Assembly (NCBI GenBank): GCA_049289295.1
Contig: JBATLL010000077.1
Coordinates: 1-59,180 of the forward strand
Reading direction: 5' to 3'
Source: BOKV01 sp049289295
GTDB taxonomy: Bacteria; Pseudomonadota; Alphaproteobacteria; Rhizobiales; Rhizobiaceae
DNA length: 59,180 nucleotides
The position numbers and the translations under genes are program-made. Below the pieces are notes generated by a model. That model was not told the DNA's origin, ran no database searches, and was given only the letters and a program-made list of their open reading frames with translations. This document shows, in pieces, positions 8,939 to 17,981 of the stretch (the stretch's first letter is position 1; each line of letters opens with the position of its first letter).

Positions 8939-8971
8939 TGTCTTGCTCCTTTCAGGCAGCAGATGGCAGCA

Positions 8972-9400
8972 TCAGCCCTTGGCGCTGATGTTGATCTTGC
9001 GGACAATCTTTTCAGGCGTGTGGCGCGCCAGGTTTATGGACAGAAGTCCATTTTCCAGTTCAGCGCCACTAATCTCTATGCCTTCGGCCAGAACGAAAGA
9101 GCGCTGGAACTGGCGTGCGGCAATGCCGCGATGGAGGAATTCCCGTCCGGGCTCTTCTTCCTGTTTGCCGCGCACGGAAAGCTGATTGCGCTCCAGCGTG
9201 ATTTCCAGTTCTTCCTGTCTGAACCCGGCTACTGCAAGCGTGATGCGCAGCATTTCGGGCCCATCCTGCGATGGTCTGATGCGCTCGATATTGTATGGGG
9301 GATAGCCATCGCCGGTCGACTTCGAAACGCGGTCGAGCATACGCTCCAGTTCATCGAAGCCCAGCAGCAAAGGGCTGGAAAACCCTGCCAAACGCGTCAT
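8972..9400 (-). CDS. Small heat-shock protein, Hsp20/IbpA type
   Basis: An ATP-independent holdase chaperone of 142 residues. The N-terminal arm (L-L-L-G-F-D-E-L-E-R-M) and a central alpha-crystallin domain with Y-P-P-Y-N-I-E and L-A-V-A-G-F match class A rhizobial small heat-shock proteins. The I-N-L-like C-terminal region is followed by a short tail. The frame is open to 9478, but the ATG at 9400 is chosen because GGGAAGG lies seven bases upstream; the ATG at 9406 touches that site. The leader RNA is structured (see next entry), as expected for a temperature-controlled gene. Confidence 0.92.
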   Translation of the reverse strand: MTRLAGFSSPLLLGFDELERMLDRVSKSTGDGYPPYNIERIRPSQDGPEMLRITLAVAGFRQEELEITLERNQLSVRGKQEEEPGREFLHRGIAARQFQRSFVLAEGIEISGAELENGLLSINLARHTPEKIVRKINISAKG

Positions 9401-9464
9401 GTTCATACCTTCCCGGTTCCAAGGGCCAAAGACCCAGAGATGGCTTGGTGTCGTTCGCCATCTC
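9401..9464 (-). promoter_or_regulatory. Structured 5' leader of hsp20, possible RNA thermometer
   Basis: Reading the minus strand, GAGATGGC and GCCATCTC (9437-9464) form a perfect eight-base-pair hairpin with a 12-base loop. Nearer the start codon the GGAAGG binding site can pair with an upstream UCUUU, and CCC with GGG, so the ribosome site would be hidden at low temperature. ROSE-type thermometers upstream of rhizobial hsp20 genes use the same principle, but the exact ROSE consensus is not present. Confidence 0.4.
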
Positions 9465-9562
9465 GCGGCAACTCTCAACGAAGCCTGTTCAAAGCACTTC
9501 GCCTGATGAATATGGTATGGGAAGCAATCGGGTTCAACCGTGATCGCCTGAAGCGAACAGGT

Positions 9563-9874
9563 TCAGCGTGCGCAGTAAAGACCATAGAGGGTGGACAATA
9601 TGCCCCTGACCTCTTCGCTGGCCAGACTGTAGTAGATCGTCTGAGCGTCCCGGCGGGTGGTGACGATTTCCTTTTCCCGCAGCTTGGCGAGGTGTTGTGA
9701 CAGCGCCGACTGGCTGAGACCCACGCTCTCGGCCAACGTGTTGACACTCTTCTCGCCTTCCAGAAGCTTGCACAGAACCATCAGGCGCCGCGAATTGGCC
9801 ATGGCGCCAAGCAGTTCCGAAGCGCGCTCGGCATTGTCTTCCAGCTGTGAGATGTCCATTTCGAGGGTAGCCAT
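9563..9874 (-). CDS. ArsR-family repressor, BigR/SqrR-like
   Basis: A 103-residue winged-helix repressor. The helix-turn-helix is around S-Q-S-A-L-S-Q-H-L-A-K-L. Two cysteines, C35 in V-L-C-K-L-L-E-G-E-K and C101 at the C-terminus (L-Y-C-A-R), match the positions used by BigR, YgaV and SqrR, which sense reactive sulfur by disulfide or polysulfide bridging rather than by binding metal. The usual target genes (persulfide dioxygenase, sulfurtransferases) are not adjacent; the divergent neighbour is malate synthase. A palindrome lies just upstream of its start, suggesting autorepression. The mapped ATG overlaps its own AGGA, so translation may be leaderless or begin at Met6. Confidence 0.88.
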   Translation of the reverse strand: MATLEMDISQLEDNAERASELLGAMANSRRLMVLCKLLEGEKSVNTLAESVGLSQSALSQHLAKLREKEIVTTRRDAQTIYYSLASEEVRGILSTLYGLYCAR

Positions 9875-9882
9875 TCCTATAT

Positions 9883-9898
9883 ATTAGCTAGTACTAAT
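9883..9898. promoter_or_regulatory. Candidate operator of the ArsR repressor
   Basis: ATTAG and CTAAT form perfect arms around six bases, in an AT-rich stretch eight bases before the repressor start codon. ArsR repressors bind such short AT-rich palindromes over the promoter. Binding is inferred. Confidence 0.45.
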
Positions 9899-10060
9899 TG
9901 AAATGCAATCGCCAATCGCGCGCGACACGAAAGACATTTCGCCCGCCTTCGTCTGGCTAAGCCACAGGTGGAATTGACACACGCCAGCAATTCATTAGGT
10001 GTTGCGGCAGCTTGGCACGCGAGCGCAACGGGACAGAACAAGGAACGAGGACGCCAACGC

Positions 10061-12211
10061 ATGGCAAAGAGAATTGAAGTAGCCGATCTGAAAGTCGACC
10101 AGCTCCTGTATGATTTCATGGAACAGGAAGCGCTTCCTGGTTCCGGTGTGAAACCGGATGCTTTCTGGAAAGGCCTCTCGACCGTGGCAAACGGGCTGGC
10201 ACCAAAGAACCGCGCATTGCTGGCGAAGCGGCAGGAACTGCAGGAGCGCATCGACGAATGGCATCGCGGGCGCAACCGCCAGCCGCACGATCATGAGGCT
10301 TACAAGGCATTCCTGCAGGAAATCGGTTACCTCCTGCCGGAAGGACCGGACTTCACCATTGATACAGACAATGTCGATCCCGAGATTGCCTCCATTCCCG
10401 GGCCGCAGCTTGTCGTGCCGGTGACCAATGCGCGCTATGCGCTCAATGCTGCCAATGCGCGCTGGGGAAGCCTTTATGACTGTCTGTATGGCACCGACGC
10501 CATGGGGTCTCCACCGCAGCCTGGCGGTTATGAACGCGGCAGAGGTGCGCGCGTCGTCGCCCGCGCCAGGGTCTTCCTGGATGATGCCTTCCCGATCCAG
10601 GGCACGAGCCACAGCGATGTTCACCGCTACCAGGTGAAGGACGGCGCGCTGCTAGTGGACGATCTGCCACTCGTTCAGCCGGAGAAATTTGCCGGTTATC
10701 GCGGCAACCCGAGGGCACCCGATGCCGTCCTGCTCCGCAACAACGGGCTACATGTCGAACTGGTCTTCGACAGGGCGCATCCGATCGGCAGCAGGGATCA
10801 GGCCTGTCTTGCCGATGTGGTGATGGAAAGTGCGATTTCGGCGATCATGGACTGCGAGGACTCCGTCGCCTGCGTCGATGCTGAAGACAAGGTCCAGGCC
10901 TATCGCAACTGGCTTGGCCTCATGAAGGGCGACCTACAAGACACGTTCGAGAAGGGTGGGCGCAAGGTTACCCGTACGCTGAACGAAGATCGGGTCTGCA
11001 CAGCGCCAGACGGATCGCAGCTCGTGCTCAAGGGTCGTGCGCTTCTGTGGGTGCGCAATGTCGGCCATCTGATGACCAATCCCGCCATCCTGGACATGGA
11101 GGGCAACGAAATCTTCGAAGGCCTCATGGATGCCTGCATCACCACGCTGATTGCGAAGCATGACCTGAACAAGAGCGCGGGCATTCGCAATTCAACCTGC
11201 GGCTCCGTCTATGTGGTCAAGCCGAAGATGCACGGGCCGCAGGAAGTGGCGTTCGCCGACGAGATTTTCAGCGCCGTGGAGAAGGCCTTCGGCCTGCCGC
11301 AATACACGGTGAAGCTCGGCATCATGGATGAAGAGCGCCGCACGTCGGTCAATCTGAAAGAGTGCATTCGTGCTGCCCAGCACCGTGTCGCATTTATCAA
11401 TACCGGCTTCCTCGACCGCACGGGCGACGAAATCCACACTTCAATGGAAGCAGGCCCGTTCAGCCGAAAGGACTTCATCAAACGCAAGTCCTGGATCGTC
11501 GGCTATGAAAACCAGAATGTCGATATCGGCCTGGAGTGCGGGCTGTCTGGCAAGGCGCAGATCGGCAAGGGCATGTGGGCCATGCCTGACCTGATGGCAG
11601 CCATGCTGGAACAGAAGCTCGATCACCCGAAATCCGGTGCCAATTGCGCCTGGGTGCCCTCTCCGACTGCCGCAACGCTCCATGCGCTGCATTACCACAA
11701 GATCGATGTGTTCGCTGTCCAGAAGAAGCTGGCCGCTGGTGGGCGTCGCGCCTATGTCGATACGCTGCTGGACATTCCGCTGGCTGCCTACCGCAAATGG
11801 AACGAGCAGCAGATCATGCGTGAGGTCGAAAACAACTGCCAGGGCATTCTGGGCTATGTCGTGCGCTGGATCGATCACGGCGTTGGATGCTCGAAAGTGC
11901 CTGACATCAACGATGTCGGGCTCATGGAAGATCGCGCAACCTGCCGGATTTCCGCACAGCATGTGGCAAACTGGCTGCACCATGGAATGGTCAGCAAGCG
12001 GCAGGTAGAAGATGCCCTGAAGAAAATGGCTACGGTTGTCGACCGGCAGAATGCGGGGGACCCCACCTATCGCAGCATGGCGCCGGACTTCGACAAGTCC
12101 ATCGCATTTCAGGCAGCCAGCGACCTTGTCTTCAAGGGCACGCAACAGCCCTCGGGCTATACCGAACCGATCCTGCATGCGCGTCGCCTGCAATTGAAAG
12201 CGAGCCTGTAG
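10061..12211 (+). CDS. glcB: Malate synthase G
   Basis: Condenses glyoxylate with acetyl-CoA to malate in the cytoplasm, allowing growth on C2 compounds or glycolate and feeding the glyoxylate bypass. The 716-residue length and sequence fit isoform G (about 720 residues), including G-I-M-D-E-E-R-R-T-S around the active-site arginine and G-Y-E-N-Q-N-V-D-I-G-L-E near the C-terminal third. The open frame starts earlier, at a GTG (9968), but the family start is the ATG at 10061 (M-A-K-R-I-E-V), preceded by GGAACGAGG. No isocitrate lyase gene is in the window. It is divergent from the ArsR gene, with about 190 bases between. Confidence 0.95.
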   Translation: MAKRIEVADLKVDQLLYDFMEQEALPGSGVKPDAFWKGLSTVANGLAPKNRALLAKRQELQERIDEWHRGRNRQPHDHEAYKAFLQEIGYLLPEGPDFTIDTDNVDPEIASIPGPQLVVPVTNARYALNAANARWGSLYDCLYGTDAMGSPPQPGGYERGRGARVVARARVFLDDAFPIQGTSHSDVHRYQVKDGALLVDDLPLVQPEKFAGYRGNPRAPDAVLLRNNGLHVELVFDRAHPIGSRDQACLADVVMESAISAIMDCEDSVACVDAEDKVQAYRNWLGLMKGDLQDTFEKGGRKVTRTLNEDRVCTAPDGSQLVLKGRALLWVRNVGHLMTNPAILDMEGNEIFEGLMDACITTLIAKHDLNKSAGIRNSTCGSVYVVKPKMHGPQEVAFADEIFSAVEKAFGLPQYTVKLGIMDEERRTSVNLKECIRAAQHRVAFINTGFLDRTGDEIHTSMEAGPFSRKDFIKRKSWIVGYENQNVDIGLECGLSGKAQIGKGMWAMPDLMAAMLEQKLDHPKSGANCAWVPSPTAATLHALHYHKIDVFAVQKKLAAGGRRAYVDTLLDIPLAAYRKWNEQQIMREVENNCQGILGYVVRWIDHGVGCSKVPDINDVGLMEDRATCRISAQHVANWLHHGMVSKRQVEDALKKMATVVDRQNAGDPTYRSMAPDFDKSIAFQAASDLVFKGTQQPSGYTEPILHARRLQLKASL

Positions 12212-12239
12212 GGCGTAACAGCAGAATTGCCATGGCCGC

Positions 12240-12782
12240 ATGCGCTGTGGCACTGTCGCTGACATGCCGATCATCAGGATCAATCACGACAATCCGTTGA
12301 CGGATGGACGCCAGTCCGTCCGGGCTATGGAGATACGTCGTGGCGTCGTGCGTCATTTCCAGCATCGTGGCCATGCACTCGTGGCCGAGCTTCCGCTGGC
12401 ATCGGGGCGGCGGGCTGATCTCATAGCCATGGACCGCAAGGGATCGTTCGCCATCGTCGAGATCAAGTCCTCCATCGAGGATTTCCGCGTCGACAACAAG
12501 TGGCCCGAATATCTCGTGAATTGCGACCACTTCTACTTCGCGACACTGCCAGATGTGCCGCAGGACATTTTTCCTGAAGCGCACGGACTGATCATTGCCG
12601 ACAATTATGGTGCGGAAATCATTCGCGAGGCCGAGAATCTGCCCATGCCAGCGGCAACCCGCAAGGCATTGATGCTGCGTTTCGCCAGGGCTGCGGCGGG
12701 CAGGCTCGAGCGTGTGCTGCGCCATCACGACGAGTTCGGCCTGGACTTGCCGGCAGGTCTAGATTCAATTTCCGGCGATTGA
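12240..12782 (+). CDS. mmcB: MmcB-family DNA repair protein (PD-(D/E)XK fold)
   Basis: A protein of up to 180 residues related to Caulobacter MmcB, an SOS-linked factor for mitomycin resistance. A nuclease-like core is visible: D60 in R-A-D-L-I and E74-x-K76 in V-E-I-K-S-S, the PD-(D/E)XK arrangement. Two starts are possible, the ATG at 12240 used here and the ATG at 12264 (M-P-I-I-R-I-N); neither has a good ribosome binding site. It ends four bases before the stop codon of the convergent actR gene. Confidence 0.82.
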   Translation: MRCGTVADMPIIRINHDNPLTDGRQSVRAMEIRRGVVRHFQHRGHALVAELPLASGRRADLIAMDRKGSFAIVEIKSSIEDFRVDNKWPEYLVNCDHFYFATLPDVPQDIFPEAHGLIIADNYGAEIIREAENLPMPAATRKALMLRFARAAAGRLERVLRHHDEFGLDLPAGLDSISGD

Positions 12783-12786
12783 GGCC

Positions 12787-13356
12787 CTACTTCGGTGCGC
12801 GCTTGGCCAGAATTCTCTGCAGGGTGCGACGGTGCATGTTCAGCCTGCGTGCCGTTTCGGACACGTTGCGATCGCACATTTCATAGACCCTCTGGATATG
12901 CTCCCAGCGCACACGGTCAGCCGACATCGGGTTTTCTGGCGGCTCGGCGCGATCACCGGGACTGCGCACCAGCGCGGCAAACACTTCATCGGCATCCGCA
13001 GGCTTTGACAGATAGTCGATGGCACCAAGCTTGACGGCAGTGACGGCCGTGGCGATGTTGCCATAGCCGGTCAGGATGATTGCCTTGCAATCGGGCCGAC
13101 GTACGCGGATCGCTTCAATCACGTCCAGCCCATTGCCGTCATTGAGGCGCATGTCCACAACCGCATAGTCGGGCGGCGTGGCACGAACCCTTGCCAGGCC
13201 TTCCGCTACGGTTTCGGCTGTCTCCACCGCAAACCCGCGTCCCTCCATCGCCCTGGCAAGCCTGGTGAGGAATGGCCGGTCGTCATCCACAATCAGCAAT
13301 GTTTTTCCGTCCACCTGGCCCTGGGCGGTGTGGGCGGTGTCTGCATCTCCGGACAT
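12787..13356 (-). CDS. actR: Redox response regulator ActR/RegA/PrrA
   Basis: A 189-residue response regulator. The receiver domain has the acidic pair D-D-D at 24-26, phospho-acceptor D68 (V-V-D-M-R), and K in L-S-K-P. A Fis-type helix-turn-helix closes the protein (N-V-S-E-T-A-R-R-L-N-M-H-R-R-T-L). In alphaproteobacteria this factor adjusts respiration, nitrogen and carbon metabolism and acid tolerance to the redox state. A strong site (AAGGAAGG) precedes the ATG. It lies 74 bases downstream of its kinase gene and should be cotranscribed with it. Confidence 0.94.
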   Translation of the reverse strand: MSGDADTAHTAQGQVDGKTLLIVDDDRPFLTRLARAMEGRGFAVETAETVAEGLARVRATPPDYAVVDMRLNDGNGLDVIEAIRVRRPDCKAIILTGYGNIATAVTAVKLGAIDYLSKPADADEVFAALVRSPGDRAEPPENPMSADRVRWEHIQRVYEMCDRNVSETARRLNMHRRTLQRILAKRAPK

Positions 13357-13430
13357 TTTACCTTCCTTGTGAACCCGTCCGTTTTCTTTTGTGCCAGATG
13401 ACCGCTTTTGTCAAAAGGCTTGCCTGTGAA

Positions 13431-14786
13431 TTACCGAGAGGCGGGTGCAACCCTGGAAACAGTCGACGTGTCCGTGTCTGCTGCAATCATCGCCAGATCG
13501 ACCTGGGAACGGGCCCATGAAATCTCGATTGTCGCGCCCGCGCCATCGCCCTGGCCATTGGCAAAGTCGATCTGTGCGCCGGTTCGCTCAAGCAGGGTCT
13601 TGGCGATGAACAGGCCGAGGCCAAGTCCGCCGCCAGTCGAATCGGGGTCGGTGCGCCGCGTCGTCATGTAGGGCTCGCCAATGCGGTCGAGCAGTTCGGC
13701 GGGGAACCCCGGTCCATCGTCACTGATCGTGATGTTGATATTCTCGCTGTCCCAGCGTGCCGAGAACTCCACCGCACCCTGGGCAAAATCCACGGCGTTT
13801 TCCACGAGGTTGCCGAGGCCATACAGAATGCCTGCATTTCTGGCGAATATCGGCTCGGATGGCTGGGCACCAGGCGACAGGTTGATATCGACACCAAAAT
13901 CACGGTGCGGCGCGGCAACTTCCTCCATCAGGGAGGACAGGGTCAAGCGGCCGATATGCTGTTCACCTTCATTGGAAAGCGATGAAAGCTTCTTGAGAAT
14001 GTCCCGGCACCGGTCCGCCTGGCCACGCAGCAGTCTTGCATCATCCAGGAGCGGCGACCCTTCGGGCAATTCGCGGATCATTTCCTTCGAAACGAGCGCG
14101 ATGGTGGCCAGCGGTGTGCCCAGTTCATGGGCTGCCGCAGCGGCCAGACCATCAAGGGTGGAGAGATGAATTTCGCGCTGCAGGACCAGCTCTGTCGCTG
14201 CAAGCGCATTGGACAGGTTACGTGCTTCACCCGCCACGCGATAGGTATAGAAGGCGGTGAACACAAGCATCGAGGCGATGGCTACCCACATGCCGCCGAC
14301 ATAGACAAGTGGCACTTCGAATGAAGAGCCCGGCTCCCAGGGCAAAGGCAGGTGGTAGAACACAAGCACCGTGGCGGCGGCCATGGAAAGGAGGCCAAGG
14401 GGAAACATCTGGCGAAAAGTCTGTGTGGCAGCCGATACGATGACAGGCACGACGAGGAGGATGGCAAAGGGATTCTGCAAACCACCTGTAAGAAAAAGCA
14501 GCAAGGCCAGTTGGAGAATGTCATAGCCCAGCAACGCCATGGCTGCTGCATTCTCCAGCCGGTAGGTCGCGCTGTAACGCAGGCGAAGAAGGACGTTGAG
14601 CCAGGCCGAACAGGCAATCAGCGCAAGGCAAAGTGAGAGATGGAATTCATATTGCAGGCCATAGGCGACGAAGAACACTGCCACTGTCTGGCCAAAAACT
14701 GCCAGCCAGCGGATGCGGATGAGGGTTTCCAGGCGAAGGCCTGGCCCTCCTTCAGGGCGCTTGTATGCGGTGACGGCCATGAACAT
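13431..14786 (-). CDS. actS: Redox sensor histidine kinase ActS/RegB/PrrB
   Basis: Membrane kinase partner of ActR, with six predicted transmembrane helices in the first half. The quinone-sensing heptad G-G-L-Q-N-P-F is at about residues 101-107 and the H-box A-H-E-L-G-T-P-L carries phospho-acceptor H about 220. The redox cysteine of RegB is conserved in Q-A-D-R-C-R-D-I-L, followed by the ATP-binding N, G1 and G2 boxes (N-L-V-E-N-A, D-D-G-P-G-F, G-L-G-L-G-L). The frame stays open to 14915, but the ATG at 14786 or 14780 fits the family; GGAG lies upstream. The extra upstream frame overlaps the end of hrpB. Confidence 0.92.
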   Translation of the reverse strand: MFMAVTAYKRPEGGPGLRLETLIRIRWLAVFGQTVAVFFVAYGLQYEFHLSLCLALIACSAWLNVLLRLRYSATYRLENAAAMALLGYDILQLALLLFLTGGLQNPFAILLVVPVIVSAATQTFRQMFPLGLLSMAAATVLVFYHLPLPWEPGSSFEVPLVYVGGMWVAIASMLVFTAFYTYRVAGEARNLSNALAATELVLQREIHLSTLDGLAAAAAHELGTPLATIALVSKEMIRELPEGSPLLDDARLLRGQADRCRDILKKLSSLSNEGEQHIGRLTLSSLMEEVAAPHRDFGVDINLSPGAQPSEPIFARNAGILYGLGNLVENAVDFAQGAVEFSARWDSENINITISDDGPGFPAELLDRIGEPYMTTRRTDPDSTGGGLGLGLFIAKTLLERTGAQIDFANGQGDGAGATIEISWARSQVDLAMIAADTDTSTVSRVAPASR

Positions 14787-14850
14787 CCATCGTCCAATCT
14801 CCAAGACAGAGACTGAACTATACCTGCGGGCAGGCCAATTCAAACAGCTT

Positions 14851-17322
14851 TCAATGGGAGCGGGGCCTGGCCCGCGTCGTCGGGCTGGCGTTTGCCGGAT
14901 CTTCCGGCCAGACATGTTTGGGATAACGCCCCCGCATTTCCGTGCGAACCGAGGCCCAACTGCCTTTCCAGAAACCGGGAAGATCCCGTGTGACCTGGAT
15001 CGGACGCATGGCAGGCGAAAGCAGTTCCAGTGTCAGTGGCACCTTGCCCGCTGCAATGGATGGATGCGCCGTCAGCCCATAAAGCTCCTGAACCTTCACC
15101 GGAAGGACGACCTGCTCTTCCTCGTAGCGCAAGGCAATGCGCGAACCGGCGGGCGTGGTAAAATGGCCGGGTGCCTGGCGCTCGATCTCACCTTCAGGAA
15201 GGCCGTTTGCGATAACCAGATAGCGCAAACCCTGCACCAGTGCGGAAGAAGGGATTTGGGTCAGTGACCCCGGGTCAGGCACAAAGGGGAAAAGCCATTC
15301 TTCCACCGTGCGCGACAATCTTTCTTCAGAAACATCCGGCCACAGTTGCGGGAGGCGTCTGGACAGAAAGGCAAGGCGATGACGCAGCCGTTCGGCTTCA
15401 CCACTCCAGGTCAGTGATGCGATGCCCTCGCGCGCAAGGACAGCTGACAGGCAGGCAATCACGTCATCGCGCGATGGCTGACTGATGGTTTCGTTCAGCG
15501 CGATTGCGCCCAGTCTGGAAGCCTCGCGCAACCGTGCGCTTTTCCTCTGCGTATCAAAGAACACCTCGCTTATCGCTGTAATGCCATCTTCATGGAGGAG
15601 GCGGATTTCATCTTCGCTGATCGGCGCGGCACTGATTATCCGGGCGGCCTGTGCGCTGCCCTGCAATTCTGCAACGGCAAGCCATTTTTCACGCGCCAGC
15701 GACTGCGTCTCGTCGAGAACTGCGCCTCGTCCGTTCGCCAGCAGGAACTGCCCGGCCTGGGAGCGATTACGGGCAATTCTCTGCGGCCAGGCCAGCGAAA
15801 GAAGTGCGCCGTGGCTCAGACGCCGGACCGTCTCCGCAGGCTTGTTGCCTTTGGCTGTCGACGCTATGGACTGCGCCAGCGAGCGCAACGCCTTTGCCTG
15901 CTTGCCACGATCGGCGTGGAGTTGATCCATTCTGTGGGAGAGGTCAGGCGAGCGTCCGCCAACATTGCGTTCCGAAACCAGCAGGGCCAATTCGGCCGCC
16001 TCCAATGTCTGGTCGAAGGATGCTGCCCGCACAACCATGGCAGCATAGCGCGGCGGCAAGGCAATATCCGACATGTTGCGCCCAGTCGGTGTAAGTGCCA
16101 GCGAGGTGTCGAGGGCTCCAATCGATTGCAGCAGGCCAACCGCTTCCTTCCATGCGGCCTTGTGGGGCGCGTCGAGAAACCGGAGCTTGCCCGGATCGTG
16201 CACGCCCCATTGAGCCAGTGCGATCACAAGGCCCGAAAGGTCGGCCTCGAGGATTTCCGGCCGGTGGCTGAGCGGCAGGCTTGCCGTGCGCGGCTCGCTC
16301 CACAGACGGATTGCCTTGCCGGGACCGGTTCGGCCGGCCCTGCCCGCCCGCTGATTGATCGAAAAGACTGGCGCGCGAACCGTTTCCAGTCTGGTCAGCC
16401 CGGTGCGCGGTTCGTAGCGCGGCACTCTTGCCAGCCCGCTGTCGATCACGGTGTTCACGCCGTCAATGGTTATGGAGGTTTCGGCAACGGGCGAAGCGAG
16501 TACCACCTTGTGCAAATCACCAGCTGCAGGGCGAATGGCCCTGTCCTGTTCCTCGGGTGGCATGGAGCCATGCAACAGATGGACGGATATATTTGCCGCA
16601 GTGCGATGATCGAGCAATGACGCTACGCGTGAAATGGCGGCTAGCCCTGGAAGAAAGGCCAGCACCGACCCTTTTCCTGCACCGAGTTCGCTGAGGATGA
16701 CCCTTGCCATGGCGTTTTCCATGGCCTCGCCCGGCGATGGTTCCTGATATCGGATTTCAACCGGATATGGACGGCCTTCGCTCTCGATCACCGGCGCATT
16801 TTCCATGAATGCCGACAGGCGCGCCAGATCAAGTGTCGCGGACATGACAAGTATCCGCAAGTCCGGCCGCAGTGCAGACTGGACATCCAGTGCCAATGCC
16901 AGACCCAGATCAGCGTCTAGGCTTCTTTCGTGGAACTCATCGAATATGACCGCGGACACGCCGCTGAGTTCTGGGTCGGCCAGAATCTGACGGGTGAATA
17001 TTCCTTCCGTCACATATTCCACCCGCGTCTGGCGCGATGTTCGGCTCTCCATGCGAACACGATAGCCGACTGTTGCGCCTGGCGTTTCGCCGAGTTCACG
17101 GGAAACGAACGAGGCAGCGGAACGCGCTGCTATGCGCCTGGGTTCCAGGACCAGCACCTTGCCGCTGCACCATTGCTGGTCAAGCAGCGCCAACGGCACC
17201 CGGGTCGTCTTGCCTGCGCCGGGTGGCGCGCCCAGAATCGCTCGATTTGCCGAAGCTAGTGCCTTGCACAGTTCTGGCAGGCATTCTTCAACCGGCAGAT
17301 GCTGCCCGATCCTGTCCTTCAC
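14851..17322 (-). CDS. hrpB: ATP-dependent RNA helicase HrpB
   Basis: A DEAH-type helicase of 823 residues. Walker A is G-A-P-P-G-A-G-K-T-T (about 31-40), motif II is F-D-E-F-H-E-R (a DEFH variant usual for HrpB), motif III S-A-T, and motif VI Q-R-A-G-R-A-G-R. The C-terminal half holds the helicase-associated and HrpB-specific domains. Its cellular substrate is not established in most bacteria. The GTG start codon overlaps the stop of the preceding ABC ATPase gene (GTGA), so it is translationally coupled to the transporter operon, and actS follows after about 65 bases on the same strand. Confidence 0.93.
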   Translation of the reverse strand: MKDRIGQHLPVEECLPELCKALASANRAILGAPPGAGKTTRVPLALLDQQWCSGKVLVLEPRRIAARSAASFVSRELGETPGATVGYRVRMESRTSRQTRVEYVTEGIFTRQILADPELSGVSAVIFDEFHERSLDADLGLALALDVQSALRPDLRILVMSATLDLARLSAFMENAPVIESEGRPYPVEIRYQEPSPGEAMENAMARVILSELGAGKGSVLAFLPGLAAISRVASLLDHRTAANISVHLLHGSMPPEEQDRAIRPAAGDLHKVVLASPVAETSITIDGVNTVIDSGLARVPRYEPRTGLTRLETVRAPVFSINQRAGRAGRTGPGKAIRLWSEPRTASLPLSHRPEILEADLSGLVIALAQWGVHDPGKLRFLDAPHKAAWKEAVGLLQSIGALDTSLALTPTGRNMSDIALPPRYAAMVVRAASFDQTLEAAELALLVSERNVGGRSPDLSHRMDQLHADRGKQAKALRSLAQSIASTAKGNKPAETVRRLSHGALLSLAWPQRIARNRSQAGQFLLANGRGAVLDETQSLAREKWLAVAELQGSAQAARIISAAPISEDEIRLLHEDGITAISEVFFDTQRKSARLREASRLGAIALNETISQPSRDDVIACLSAVLAREGIASLTWSGEAERLRHRLAFLSRRLPQLWPDVSEERLSRTVEEWLFPFVPDPGSLTQIPSSALVQGLRYLVIANGLPEGEIERQAPGHFTTPAGSRIALRYEEEQVVLPVKVQELYGLTAHPSIAAGKVPLTLELLSPAMRPIQVTRDLPGFWKGSWASVRTEMRGRYPKHVWPEDPANASPTTRARPRSH

Positions 17323-17981
17323 CGCGTGACCGCCCCCAGCCTGATGACCCGGCCGCCAGCAGCCTGGGCATCCGCTTCGTCGTGGGTCACCAGCAGGACA
17401 GGCAGTTCCCGACGCCTGGCCTGCGCGAAGACGAACTCCCGCATCTGGCTGCGCAGATCGGCGTCCAGTCTGGAAAATGGTTCATCCAGCAACAAGGCGC
17501 TGGGCTGTGACAGGAGCACCCGCAGCAGGGCGACCCGCGCCTTCTGACCGCCGGACAGGGTCTCGGGATCTCGATCAAAGCTGCCTTCCATCGCCGCATC
17601 GGCCAAGGCCTGACGGACCAATACTTCGCGTTGCGAACGGCTGACCGCATGATTGCCCGCGCGCATGGCAAAGAGCAGGTTCTCGCCAACCCGCATATGG
17701 GGAAACAGAAGCGGATCCTGAAACAGAAGTCCGACATGGCGCTTTTCGGGAGGCAGGGCGTCGATGCGTTTTCCTCCAACCGCAACATGGCCGGAAGCCG
17801 AAAAAGCGGGATCAAGAAAACCGGCGACAAAATCAAGCAGCGATGACTTGCCTGACCCGCTCGGACCCATCACCGTGAGAACCTCGCCTGGCTGGATTGT
17901 CGCGGTGATACGCAGCAGTTCAACGTCGGCAAGACGGATCGCGACGTTGTCGAGATGCAGGGAACGATCTTCAGCCGTCAT
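17319..17981 (-). CDS. ynjD: ABC transporter ATP-binding protein, YnjD-like
   Basis: A short 220-residue ATPase with Walker A G-P-S-G-S-G-K-S-S (about 39-47), a Q-loop, signature L-S-G-G-Q-K-A-R-V, Walker B L-L-L-D-E-P-F, and the switch histidine in L-V-T-H-D. The closest family is YnjD, related to the thiamine ATPase ThiQ. It energises the adjacent fused permease. Its start overlaps the end of the permease gene by four bases (ATGA) and its stop overlaps the start of hrpB. The transported substrate is unknown. Confidence 0.88.
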   Translation of the reverse strand: MTAEDRSLHLDNVAIRLADVELLRITATIQPGEVLTVMGPSGSGKSSLLDFVAGFLDPAFSASGHVAVGGKRIDALPPEKRHVGLLFQDPLLFPHMRVGENLLFAMRAGNHAVSRSQREVLVRQALADAAMEGSFDRDPETLSGGQKARVALLRVLLSQPSALLLDEPFSRLDADLRSQMREFVFAQARRRELPVLLVTHDEADAQAAGGRVIRLGAVTR

